Of a stretch of DNA of 64,000 nucleotides, positions 52,959-61,128 are shown in pieces (within the stretch, counting starts at the first letter, position 1; every line of letters starts with the position of its first letter). The stretch is from NCBI RefSeq assembly GCF_000526795.1, contig NZ_JAGT01000001.1, positions 2,454,001 through 2,518,000 of the forward strand, written 5' to 3'. The stretch comes from Ruminococcus flavefaciens AE3010. GTDB lineage: Bacteria > Bacillota > Clostridia > Oscillospirales > Ruminococcaceae. A program made the position numbers and the translations under genes. The notes beneath the pieces are model-generated. The model worked only from the letters and a program-made list of their open reading frames with translations. It was not told the DNA's origin and did no database searches.

Positions 52959-53864
52959 TCAGACTTTTTTATTGAGCAGAGCCGCCTTACGGTCGGCAGC
53001 TGCCTGTTTGTTTTCTTCGACCTTTTTCTTGATAAGGTCGAGCTTTTCATTCAGAAGTTCCTCGTTGTAGATACACGAGAGGGATATATCGTCCTCTGTA
53101 CCGAAACGTGAACGCTTAGTCAGATTATTCTTGATAACTTCCTTGAAAGTGTCAAGATTAGCAAGCTGACTTGTGATTATAGTGTGGTAGTCGAGAAAAT
53201 CGTACTCGCTGCCGAAGGACGTATAGAGTCCGTCGGTAGAACCGTAGAGAGCTATAAGCTTCTTCTTTGGTGCATAGAAGCTGCTGAACATGCCCGCAGC
53301 ATTTGAGTTGCACACAGAAGCGGTAACATTGGCAGGAGCGGATTCGTTATATTCCATTGGCATAACAGCCTTGCCGTCCTCAAAGATAGCTACGAGGCTT
53401 CCGTCGCCGATCTGTACGCCGAATGTATAATCATCTCCTGCAACGGCGGCAACGAGTGTAGAGCCGTAGTAAGACTCGGGCAGAATTTCCTCAAATTCCT
53501 CGGGAGTAAATTTACTTTTCTCCTCATCGGTAACGGGGTTGTCGGCAAGATGCTTTTCGACTTTCATATTCCAGTTTGAGATGATCTGCTTTTCGATATT
53601 CTTTATGATGAGCTTATGGTTGACGGGAAGATTCTTTTCCAGAGCCTCGCGATCCTCATAGAATCTGTCGATAGCCTCTATTGCAGCCTCAACAGCGAAT
53701 TTAGAGCCCATATGGCTTCTGAAATGCTTTTTGCTGCCGTGTCCGTCTGCGACTACAGCTATAGCGTAGTGATCGCCCACCTTAAAAGCAGAGCTGTCCT
53801 GACAAACTAAATTGGTCTTTTCGTGACTTGCGCCCATAACCGAATGGCTGAAGCCGTTGAACAT
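52959..53864 (-). CDS. PP2C-family serine/threonine phosphatase
   Basis: 301 residues. Metal-binding motifs are CQDSSAF, VVADGHGSKKHF, YGSTLVAAVAGDDYTFGVQIGDGS, STDGLYTSF and GTEDDISL. The layout matches the PP2C_2 type found beside VWA proteins and kinases in Ter-linked loci. It should reverse phosphorylation by the kinase two genes upstream. Cytoplasmic. It lies 33 bases after the VWA gene. Confidence 0.92.
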   Translation of the reverse strand: MFNGFSHSVMGASHEKTNLVCQDSSAFKVGDHYAIAVVADGHGSKKHFRSHMGSKFAVEAAIEAIDRFYEDREALEKNLPVNHKLIIKNIEKQIISNWNMKVEKHLADNPVTDEEKSKFTPEEFEEILPESYYGSTLVAAVAGDDYTFGVQIGDGSLVAIFEDGKAVMPMEYNESAPANVTASVCNSNAAGMFSSFYAPKKKLIALYGSTDGLYTSFGSEYDFLDYHTIITSQLANLDTFKEVIKNNLTKRSRFGTEDDISLSCIYNEELLNEKLDLIKKKVEENKQAAADRKAALLNKKV

Positions 53865-53897
53865 AATTTTTCAGTCCTCCTCAGAAGTTTTGAAATA

Positions 53898-54767
53898 TTA
53901 CCAGCCTGTATCGAAGGGCACGTCGTCTCCGTCTGTCTGGGTAGTAACGAGTTCCTGTATCTGCTGACCGAGGAGCTTCTGCTTTGCAGCGAAAACGTCC
54001 TCTTCGCCGATCTCATGGCCTGTATCGTCAGAGAGAGTCATACTCTTACTGCCGATCTGAGAAGAAGTAACGGCGATGATCTTGATCATCTGAGCCAGCT
54101 GTCCGCCTGAATATGCGTGAACAACCGTATCCTTTGAGCCTGTGAACTCGGCGAGGATATTGTCGTTAGCTTCCTGACCTATACCGAGAGCGGCTTTAAG
54201 TCCGAATTTATACCAGCTGTTGGTCTGGAGCTCTCTGAGACCTTCCTTGTAGTCGTCTGAGGGATAACCGTCAGTCATAAGGAAGATAACGGGAGCGAAA
54301 GAAAGCGAGGGTGAATTTAGGAAGCTGTTTCTTGACATTCTGTGGTTGAGCTCCTTGAAGGCTGCGCCCATACTTGTAACGCCGCTTGCACGGAGTCTTG
54401 CCCACTCAAAGTCCTCTATCGGGATAGGATTGGAGTACATCCATCTTACCTCTGTAGAGAATGTAAGAACAGCGATCTTAACTTCTGTATCAGCTTCGCC
54501 GACTCTGCGTATCTCGGGGATAAGCTCTTCCATAACGGTATTGAGCTCGCCCATCTTCTTTCCCTTCATACTTCCTGACGTATCGATGAGGAAGAATATT
54601 ACAAGGCTCTTTTTGGAAACGCTTGTAGCACTGAGGGGATCGTCGTCAAAATCGAGAATGCTGTTGTCGGACTCGGGAGCTGTAGATACAGTTTCTTTTG
54701 TATCGAAATTATCCGAAGATCCAAGGTTCTTGTTTACTTCGGGTTCTGTAACACGTTCATTGCTCAT
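53898..54767 (-). CDS. VWA-domain protein, TerY-like
   Basis: 289 residues. An acidic, polar N-terminus (about 1-50) is followed by a von Willebrand A domain with an intact MIDAS: DTSGSM (Asp62, Ser64, Ser66), SGVTSMGAA (Thr) and LMTDGYPSDD. The C-terminus is short. TerY proteins are cytoplasmic VWA adaptors encoded with a PP2C phosphatase and a zinc-ribbon kinase, exactly the neighbours here. GGATG precedes the start. Confidence 0.88.
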   Translation of the reverse strand: MSNERVTEPEVNKNLGSSDNFDTKETVSTAPESDNSILDFDDDPLSATSVSKKSLVIFFLIDTSGSMKGKKMGELNTVMEELIPEIRRVGEADTEVKIAVLTFSTEVRWMYSNPIPIEDFEWARLRASGVTSMGAAFKELNHRMSRNSFLNSPSLSFAPVIFLMTDGYPSDDYKEGLRELQTNSWYKFGLKAALGIGQEANDNILAEFTGSKDTVVHAYSGGQLAQMIKIIAVTSSQIGSKSMTLSDDTGHEIGEEDVFAAKQKLLGQQIQELVTTQTDGDDVPFDTGW

Positions 54768-54810
54768 AATTTAATACATCCTTTCAGTATTACTGCTTTG
54801 GCCAAGCAGG

Positions 54811-56154
54811 TTAGATCTGTGCTTTTACTTCGCCAAAATCGATCTCAAGCCCCTGCCAAACAGGGAATCCCTTTCCGGGAGCTATGTCATAGAACTTTCC
54901 GTCGGGCATCTTGGCTTTCCACTGTCTGTCGGAGCAATTCTTTATTCCGAGGACGCCCTGCTTGAGCTTGTTCTCAACAAGCTCACCCGCAACGGCTGTG
55001 AAGTCGTCGGATTCGGGGAGTATCTCGCAGGTATAGAATTTACAGCCAAGATAAAGGGGGGTGCGGTAATCGCGGTTGCTGAATCCGATGGTAACGAATT
55101 CCATTCCGCATTTCGGACACTTGAAGGTCTTTTCATTCTGATGAATGAACATAGAGCTGAAGTTGGTCCTTCCGCATCCGCACTGAATGATCTCTGATCT
55201 GAGGCGTATGAACAGCTTCTGCCATTCGTTCTCGATGATACGCTTGGTAGGATCGCTGACGCCTGTGGTGAATGAACGGATAAAGGCGTCTTTTATATAA
55301 TCCGGATATATTCTCCAGAATTTGATTATGTTATCGTGGATACCTCTTACGGGACGGTTAGAGTCGTCGTCGGGGTCGTACACGAAAACTGCGTTCTGAC
55401 CGTAGTGCTTGAGCTCTGAGGACTCTGTAAGGCATACATCGCGTACTACCTTTTCGCCCTCCATGGGGTCGCCTCTGAAGAGAAGCTTGAAGAGCACTAC
55501 TGCGAGAGAGTACTTATCGGTCTGGACATTAGGCTGAGCTATGCCTCTTACGACCTCGGGCGCCATGTAGCCGGGCTTACCGCCGATACCGAAGTTGCTT
55601 CCGTCAGGAGCGATGTTATCACAGTCGCAGACGAGAACGGCTCCCGTATTCACATTGATAAAGAAGCCTCCGTCGTTAAGGTCCTGATAGCTCTTACCTG
55701 CACGGTGGAGCTGTCTGAAAGCGTTTACGATATTGATGACGCAGGTCACCATAGCGCTGAGAGTATTGAATTTAACAGGGCGCTTTACACCGCGTCCTGT
55801 AAGCGGGTCGATCTCCAGCTTATAGGTATTGAGTATATCAACGAATGAGTCAAAGCCCTCGGGCTTGAGCTCCATGATATATCCGAATGTACCGTCCTCC
55901 ATTTCCTTTGTGAGGTATTTCGGCCAGAGGAACTTATTGCTGGGGGGGCCGTCGTTTATATTGTTCTGGAGGTTCTTTCGGAAAGCGGCAGGTTTGCTCA
56001 TCTTATTGATGTCATACCATTTGAGAGCCCATTTCTGACCGTTGAAGCGGACGAGGTAAACGATACCCTGACCACCGCTGCCGATCACGCTGAGCACCTT
56101 AGCTTTGCCGCCGAATTCCATTTCGACCTCTTGACCTATTTCAAGCTCTATCAT
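54811..56154 (-). CDS. Protein kinase-like protein with C-terminal zinc ribbon
   Basis: 447 residues. The kinase N-lobe has the Gly loop GSGGQGIVY and Lys45 in ALKWYD. The catalytic loop is YQDLNDGGFF (Asp158) with Gly where the usual Asn stands. The metal loop is CDCDN (Asp177 and Asp179), and GYMAPEVVRG is the activation-segment end. Residues about 320-360 hold a zinc ribbon (CGCGRTN and CPKCGMEF). This matches the kinase of the TerY-P triad. It probably phosphorylates Ser/Thr of partner proteins; the missing Asn leaves activity open. Second gene of the operon. Confidence 0.87.
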   Translation of the reverse strand: MIELEIGQEVEMEFGGKAKVLSVIGSGGQGIVYLVRFNGQKWALKWYDINKMSKPAAFRKNLQNNINDGPPSNKFLWPKYLTKEMEDGTFGYIMELKPEGFDSFVDILNTYKLEIDPLTGRGVKRPVKFNTLSAMVTCVINIVNAFRQLHRAGKSYQDLNDGGFFINVNTGAVLVCDCDNIAPDGSNFGIGGKPGYMAPEVVRGIAQPNVQTDKYSLAVVLFKLLFRGDPMEGEKVVRDVCLTESSELKHYGQNAVFVYDPDDDSNRPVRGIHDNIIKFWRIYPDYIKDAFIRSFTTGVSDPTKRIIENEWQKLFIRLRSEIIQCGCGRTNFSSMFIHQNEKTFKCPKCGMEFVTIGFSNRDYRTPLYLGCKFYTCEILPESDDFTAVAGELVENKLKQGVLGIKNCSDRQWKAKMPDGKFYDIAPGKGFPVWQGLEIDFGEVKAQI

Positions 56155-56178
56155 AATATGATCTCATCCTTTCTTTTA

Positions 56179-57222
56179 TTAGTCAAGCTCATATTCTTCA
56201 GCCGAGGTCACGAGAGTGAACCTTATTCCGGTGGCTAAACAGTATTTATGAACATAAGAATTTTCTATGCAGAAAATAACAAGATTGGGGCAGTATGAGA
56301 ACGCATTTGCGTCGATGAATTTGATACTCTCGGGTAAGAAGAGCTTTCTGAGCTTATCGCAGCCCGAGAATGCTTCCGCGCCGATACTGCTGACGCTTGG
56401 CGGTATCTCAATGACCTCAAGGCTCGTACAGAAAGAGAAGGTACTGTCCTCGATCTCGAGAACGCCGTCGGGTATCTTAACAACGACCAGGTTCGCACAC
56501 TGGCTGAAAGCGCCCTGCTTTATTATTCTCAGACCCTCGGGGAGGTCGAGACCTCTCAGGCGCTTACATGAGGAGAAAGCATATTCTCCGATAGCGAGGA
56601 GAGTAGAGGGGAGCTTGATAGTTCTGAGCGAACCGAACTTATCGAAGCAGAAGGCTTCAAGCTTTGTATAGCCGTCGGGAATGGTGATATTTCCGCTGAG
56701 CCTGTATCTGAAGGCGTTACGGGGAGTGAATACCATCTCATTGATATCGACGGGACGCTTCCTGACTTCTTCGGTCTTTTTATCGCTGTCCTCCTCACTT
56801 TCAGGAAGGACCTTGAGATGCGATTCGTAAGGCCAGCCGAGAAGGTATGTATAACAGGCGACAACGAATTCGGAAGCATTCTCCGAAAGGAAAAGGTCGC
56901 CCAGCATAAAGCTTTTGGCTTTCATGACAGCGATCTCGTGGTTCTTGTCCTCGAGAAGGATCTTGAGCACACCCATATTATACATATTAATAAGTAAGCG
57001 GCGTTCCTTGTCGTAATCGGGGATATGATCGCTGAGAAGACCTATGAACCTGTCTTTATTGGCAACAGCTTTTGTGCCGTCGTTAACAACGATCGACCTA
57101 AGCTCATGCTGAAACTCCATAGTGTTTTCAAAGCCCTCGATGTTCTGCGGTACAGGGGCACCGCACTGTGGGCAGGCAGAAAGCTTAGGGTCAAGTGGTG
57201 CGTTGCATTTCTCGCATTGCAT
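56179..57222 (-). CDS. Zinc-ribbon plus BspA-type leucine-rich-repeat protein
   Basis: 347 residues. The N-terminus is a zinc ribbon, CEKCNAPLDPKLSACPQCG. A helical middle (about 30-140) precedes about five LRR_5/BspA units of the type LEVIEIPPSVSSIGAEAFSG. There is no signal peptide, unlike many BspA proteins, so it is likely cytoplasmic. AGGAGG precedes the ATG at 57222. It is the first gene of the kinase-VWA-PP2C operon, so it may be the sensor or scaffold. The exact role is unknown. Confidence 0.82.
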   Translation of the reverse strand: MQCEKCNAPLDPKLSACPQCGAPVPQNIEGFENTMEFQHELRSIVVNDGTKAVANKDRFIGLLSDHIPDYDKERRLLINMYNMGVLKILLEDKNHEIAVMKAKSFMLGDLFLSENASEFVVACYTYLLGWPYESHLKVLPESEEDSDKKTEEVRKRPVDINEMVFTPRNAFRYRLSGNITIPDGYTKLEAFCFDKFGSLRTIKLPSTLLAIGEYAFSSCKRLRGLDLPEGLRIIKQGAFSQCANLVVVKIPDGVLEIEDSTFSFCTSLEVIEIPPSVSSIGAEAFSGCDKLRKLFLPESIKFIDANAFSYCPNLVIFCIENSYVHKYCLATGIRFTLVTSAEEYELD

Positions 57223-57293
57223 GATCTTTCCTCCTGACATAAAAATATAGCAGCGCAAAGTTAAATATGCGTATTTATATTGTTATCACGTTT

Positions 57294-57322
57294 AGTATAA
57301 CACTTTTCTATTTTAATGTCAA
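57294..57322 (-). promoter_or_regulatory. Consensus promoter of the LRR/kinase/VWA/PP2C operon
   Basis: On the minus strand TTGACA and TATACT are separated by exactly 17 bases. The first ATG is 72 bases downstream of the -10 box. Confidence 0.82.
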
Positions 57323-57567
57323 GGGAAATGGGGAGCTAAAAACAAAATTGAATTATCTTTTACAAAAATCGGGTATCGTATTTGTGCAAATTTTTTAAGT
57401 TCATAACAGAGCGTAATATCGGGGAAAAATATTAGTCGCAATATTGGTTGAGCCAATAAATGTATACTTGTTTGTTGAATAAACCTTACGTATAAAATTG
57501 ATTAAAATGCATATATTTTTTTTGATAATTTTGTTTATCGCGCGAATGATGTTTTTACAAAATGTTG
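57323..57567. other. Divergent intergenic stretch with no gene
   Basis: A/T-rich DNA between the two divergent promoters. CAATATTGG/GAGCCAATA-type partial repeats are seen near 57435-57461, but no clear operator. Confidence 0.4.
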
Positions 57568-57596
57568 TTGAAATTCAAATCAAAATGTGTTAGAAT
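57568..57596 (+). promoter_or_regulatory. Promoter of the binding-protein/GGDEF operon
   Basis: TTGAAA and TAGAAT with a 17-base spacer; predicted start near 57603 leaves a leader of about 134 bases. Confidence 0.7.
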
Positions 57597-57619
57597 GTAT
57601 TATGGATATCAATCTATAG

Positions 57620-57707
57620 CCTGACAGGGGTAATGCCGCACGCTCATAGTTCCATGATATGAGGATGTAAATGGAATATCAAGCAGATATCCTGCGGAGG
57701 TTTCAGG
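57620..57707 (+). ncRNA. Candidate structured leader RNA of unknown class
   Basis: Three nested pairings are visible: CCTGA (57620) with TCAGG (57703), CCGCA (57636) with TGCGG (57693), and TTCCAT (57650) with ATGGAA (57671). They end 13 bases before the AAGGAGG of the binding-protein gene. No known riboswitch consensus was recognised. Confidence 0.4.
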
Positions 57708-57736
57708 TATAATTGATCAATAAGGAGGTTCAGCGT

Positions 57737-59050
57737 ATGAACAAGGAAAAAAGAAGAAGAACGTTCAGGGCTGTCGCAGCCGGTTTTCTTTCTGCTGCGA
57801 TGCTTGTAACAGGCGGATGTGGCAGTCAGCATGTGGGCCCGCCCGGTACACAGGGCGGCGGAACGATCGCTGTAATTACTAAGCAGGAGCTCAGCTTCTG
57901 GGACGACGTAAAGCTGGGTGCACAGGATGCCTGCGACGAATTCGGCTATGACATGACTTACACCGTTGCCGACGGTGATAACGATTATGTTACACAGATC
58001 GCCGCTATCAATGACGCAATAAATAAAAAAGCAAAGGCGATCGTAATAGCACCTAACAGTGCCACAGATCTTAATGAAGCTCTTGAAAAGGCTATAGACA
58101 GCGGCATACAGGTAGTTATTATCAACTCGAGCGTCGAGGGTCAGATAAACAGTAAGATCGTTTCCAAGATCGCTTCATCAGATACCGACGGCGGTACGGT
58201 AGCTGCAAAGAACGCTCTCAATGCATACAAATCAAAGAAGGGCGATCTTGCAGGTATCGGCAAGATCGGTATCGTCGGACATACCGCAGGTACTGCTGAG
58301 GAGCGTATCTCAGGCTTTATCTCGAGAATGACAAAGGGAATCGCAAATGCTAAGGGCATTGAGGTACCTGAGGATAATGCTTATGCAGCTATGGCAGCCG
58401 CAGCAATGGGCGGAGCAGCTCAGGGCGGTCCAGCCGCAGCAGCAGCTCAGGGCGGTGCAGCCGCAGCAGCAGCTCAGGGCGGTGCTCCTGTGACAACAGC
58501 TCCCGTTGTAACAGAGCCTGTTGAGACAACAACTACTGTTCCTTACGAGATGCTTTCAGACCTTGAAAAGGCTCAGCTTATGGTTGCAGAGCATGAGGAA
58601 CAGGTCAAGGCAGATCAGGAGCGTGAGCTTGCAAATATCAAGAAGAACTTCGTACAGACAGAGCGCTGTGCAAAGGTTGATGAAGCAAGAGAAGCTACAA
58701 AGAAGCTTCTTGGTACTGACGGAAACGGTTTCTCGGTACTCTACGCTACAAACACAAATACAACACTGGGTGTTTGCGAAGCTGTAGAAGAGCTTGGTCT
58801 CGGCGGTAAGATCGTTATCGTAGGCTTCAACTCTGACGAGGAAGAGCTCGGTTACATCAGAAGAGGTGTCCTCGACGGTGTTATCATTCAGAATCCTTAT
58901 GTTATGGGATATGTTGGAGTAAGATACGCTAAGCAGGCAGTAACAGGCGCAAGCGTAGGCAAACAGCTTGATACAGGTGTTACATTCGTTAATGCAAACA
59001 ACATGAACGATGATTACATTATGCTCATGCTGTATCCGGATAAATACTAA
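57737..59050 (+). CDS. Periplasmic-binding-protein-like (sugar type) lipoprotein with low-complexity insert
   Basis: 437 residues. Signal peptide with lipobox VTGGC, then the Peripla_BP_4 fold: TIAVITKQELSFWDDVKLGA, IVIAPNSATDL, IGIVGHTAG, and the C-terminal NPYVMGYVGVRYAKQAV. Residues about 213-270 are an Ala/Gly/Gln/Thr-rich insert (AAQGGAAAAA units) inside the domain. It binds a small ligand, likely a sugar or autoinducer-like molecule, outside the cell. AAGGAGG precedes the ATG at 57737. No transporter follows; a membrane GGDEF protein starts 15 bases later, so it may feed a signalling receptor. Confidence 0.85.
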   Translation: MNKEKRRRTFRAVAAGFLSAAMLVTGGCGSQHVGPPGTQGGGTIAVITKQELSFWDDVKLGAQDACDEFGYDMTYTVADGDNDYVTQIAAINDAINKKAKAIVIAPNSATDLNEALEKAIDSGIQVVIINSSVEGQINSKIVSKIASSDTDGGTVAAKNALNAYKSKKGDLAGIGKIGIVGHTAGTAEERISGFISRMTKGIANAKGIEVPEDNAYAAMAAAAMGGAAQGGPAAAAAQGGAAAAAAQGGAPVTTAPVVTEPVETTTTVPYEMLSDLEKAQLMVAEHEEQVKADQERELANIKKNFVQTERCAKVDEAREATKKLLGTDGNGFSVLYATNTNTTLGVCEAVEELGLGGKIVIVGFNSDEEELGYIRRGVLDGVIIQNPYVMGYVGVRYAKQAVTGASVGKQLDTGVTFVNANNMNDDYIMLMLYPDKY

Positions 59051-59065
59051 TGGAGGTGGAGAAGT

Positions 59066-60265
59066 ATGGCAAAATCAGCATCTAAAAAGGGACAGGGCGG
59101 ATACGTCTTCGCCGCTATCCTGGTAGCCGTTATTTACCTTTTCAACACGTTCCTTGTTGAGAATATCTTTACAAGCTCTGCCGAAACATCCAGAAAGACT
59201 TCTATGGCTATGGCATCTATCAACAAGATGAACGGTCTCCTTTCGGACCTTAACAATAACTCACTCAGTATCGCCGCAGGTGTCGGCAACCCTACAGCTC
59301 TTATTATGGCTACAGAGCCGATCTATCAGAATATCCTCGATGCTGAAAAGCAGTTTGAATCCATTGAGGGTATTTCTCCCGAGGCTTTAAAGAGATACAA
59401 TTACGCTAAGGCTATGATCGATACTTACAAGAAAAAGCTTGAATCCCTCGGTTCGGATACAGCTGTCAGTGACGATCAGGAGGCCAAGACCGACGTAATG
59501 AAGTATGACCTCTATTCACTTCAGACAACCGCGTCACAGATGCTTACATCTACTATTGATATCGTTAATATCGATACCGCGAGAATGTCAGCTAAGAATA
59601 CCACCAAGTCCTATATCCTCATGACCATCATGATGATCATCGCTATCCTCGGTGAGCTTGCTGTATGGCTGTTCGCAAGAAGAGCAAAGAAGGCAAGACT
59701 GGAACTGGAAGAGCGAGAGATGCGACTTGCAGAGGTCGATGCAAAGCTCAAGAATACACGTCAGAAGGCAAGCGACCTTGCTGTTATGAACGTTCTTACA
59801 GGTATGAAGAACCGTTATGCTCTTGATAACGATATCAGCGACAGACTTGAATCAGGAAGATTCCAGATCGCCGTATTCGATATGGATAACTTCAGAAGTA
59901 TCAACGATACTTACGGTTATGACTTCGGTGATGAGTACCTTGCAGCAGTTGCTGAGAGACTCAAGCAGGAGTTCTCGGACGTTGCCGAGATCTACAACAT
60001 CACAGGTAACGAGTTCTGCTTCGTATTCAACAAGAATATCTCAGAGAGCCAGGCTACAGGTATTGCACAGAATATCCAGCGTGTAATGAGCAGCCCTTAC
60101 GAGGTGCTCAACCTTACAGTTCAGCTCCCATGCTCAGGCGCAGTTTACCACTACCTCCCCGGCGACTGCCTCAACGTCAACTCCGTTCTCGTTAAGCTTG
60201 ATACAGCTATGAGAAACGCTAAGATGAACGGCGGTAACATGATAACTACTGTAATGAATATCTGA
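59066..60265 (+). CDS. Membrane sensor with degenerate GGDEF domain
   Basis: 399 residues. TM1 (about 12-36) and TM2 (about 183-207, SYILMTIMMIIAILGELAVWL) flank an extracytoplasmic helical domain of about 145 residues. A coiled-coil stretch and a GGDEF fold follow (LTGMKNRYALDNDI, AVFDMDNFRSINDTYGYDFGDEYL). The signature is TGNEF (residues 313-317), not GGDEF or GGEEF, so diguanylate cyclase activity is doubtful. It probably works with the binding lipoprotein encoded just upstream. GGAGGTGG precedes the ATG; a terminator follows. Confidence 0.85.
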   Translation: MAKSASKKGQGGYVFAAILVAVIYLFNTFLVENIFTSSAETSRKTSMAMASINKMNGLLSDLNNNSLSIAAGVGNPTALIMATEPIYQNILDAEKQFESIEGISPEALKRYNYAKAMIDTYKKKLESLGSDTAVSDDQEAKTDVMKYDLYSLQTTASQMLTSTIDIVNIDTARMSAKNTTKSYILMTIMMIIAILGELAVWLFARRAKKARLELEEREMRLAEVDAKLKNTRQKASDLAVMNVLTGMKNRYALDNDISDRLESGRFQIAVFDMDNFRSINDTYGYDFGDEYLAAVAERLKQEFSDVAEIYNITGNEFCFVFNKNISESQATGIAQNIQRVMSSPYEVLNLTVQLPCSGAVYHYLPGDCLNVNSVLVKLDTAMRNAKMNGGNMITTVMNI

Positions 60266-60281
60266 TCAATTATAGTGAAAA

Positions 60282-60315
60282 GGTCGGCTGTCAGCAATGA
60301 CAGCCGCTTTTTTTG
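60282..60315 (+). terminator. Terminator after the GGDEF gene
   Basis: GGCTGTCA and TGACAGCC arms, 4-base loop, T7 run. Confidence 0.88.
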
Positions 60316-60335
60316 CACCTTTTGGGTAAAAAAGA

Positions 60336-60364
60336 TTGACATATATCCTGAAAGGTGGTAAAAT
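60336..60364 (+). promoter_or_regulatory. Promoter of the unknown gene at 60404
   Basis: TTGACA and TAAAAT with a 17-base spacer. Confidence 0.75.
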
Positions 60365-60403
60365 ATACACACATGGAGAAATAAGGAAAGGCAGGTGTTG
60401 AGA

Positions 60404-60952
60404 GTGAAAAAGTTCGCAGTATACAGATCGGCTACGGGAAAATACTGCTATCAGTATGCTGATACTTTGGAATCTCTTGTGGGCACCGGCTTTGAGGATA
60501 TCATCACCGAGGAGCAGCTTCCCGTGGTTTTCGACGGCAGAGGCGGCTATTTCCGTTTCCGTGAGAACGACCCCCATTTTTTGCAGGTCATCGAGACCGA
60601 TAAGGAGTCTCCGCTGGAGCTGGAGGATATGTACGCCAAGAATTCTCCCGATTTCAAGCTGGGCTGGATATCTCCCGAGGGCGATACCTACTCCTGTGCA
60701 TTTACAAATCACGCAAAATGTGCGAAAATGATAGCTCAGAAGTTCTATCCCGATATGAAATACCCCGAGACAGCTCTTGACAAAAAGGGCTGGCTGCAGG
60801 TCATAGACTCATGGAACGGCACCGAGAGACACCACGGACAGTTCGTGTTCACCGACCGCGGCATAATCACGAGAAAACAGGCGGATAAGCTGTTCGATCT
60901 GGGCCTTTATTATAATGAAGAGGTGCAGAAAATACTGGGAAATGATGATTAA
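60404..60952 (+). CDS. Conserved-looking soluble protein of unknown function
   Basis: 182 residues, no signal peptide or TM segment. Recognisable segments include WISPEGDTYSCAFTNHAKCA, KKGWLQVIDSW and FVFTDRGIITRKQADKLFDLG; the last resembles the C-terminal part of many short clostridial hypothetical proteins. The GTG at 60404 is chosen from the CAGGTG site; a TTG at 60395 is the alternative. It has its own promoter and is followed by a terminator. Confidence 0.68.
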   Translation: MKKFAVYRSATGKYCYQYADTLESLVGTGFEDIITEEQLPVVFDGRGGYFRFRENDPHFLQVIETDKESPLELEDMYAKNSPDFKLGWISPEGDTYSCAFTNHAKCAKMIAQKFYPDMKYPETALDKKGWLQVIDSWNGTERHHGQFVFTDRGIITRKQADKLFDLGLYYNEEVQKILGNDD

Positions 60953-60984
60953 GAACCAAATGTGAACAAATAGTTGACATATAT

Positions 60985-61016
60985 TGGGCGGTTTACATAA
61001 AACCGCTCTGTTTTTT
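60985..61016 (+). terminator. Terminator after the unknown gene
   Basis: GGGCGGTTT and AAACCGCTC arms with a T run. Confidence 0.78.
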
Positions 61017-61030
61017 GTGCAGTTTTTTTA

Positions 61031-61059
61031 TTGACTATATCGTCTTTTTGGTGTATAAT
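61031..61059 (+). promoter_or_regulatory. Promoter of the coiled-coil protein gene
   Basis: TTGACT and TATAAT with a 17-base spacer. Confidence 0.78.
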
Positions 61060-61128
61060 ATTACTATATCATACTCGATAAGTGCGCGGACTAAGGTTTC
61101 GGTCGGGTGTTTCAAGGAGGATATTGAT

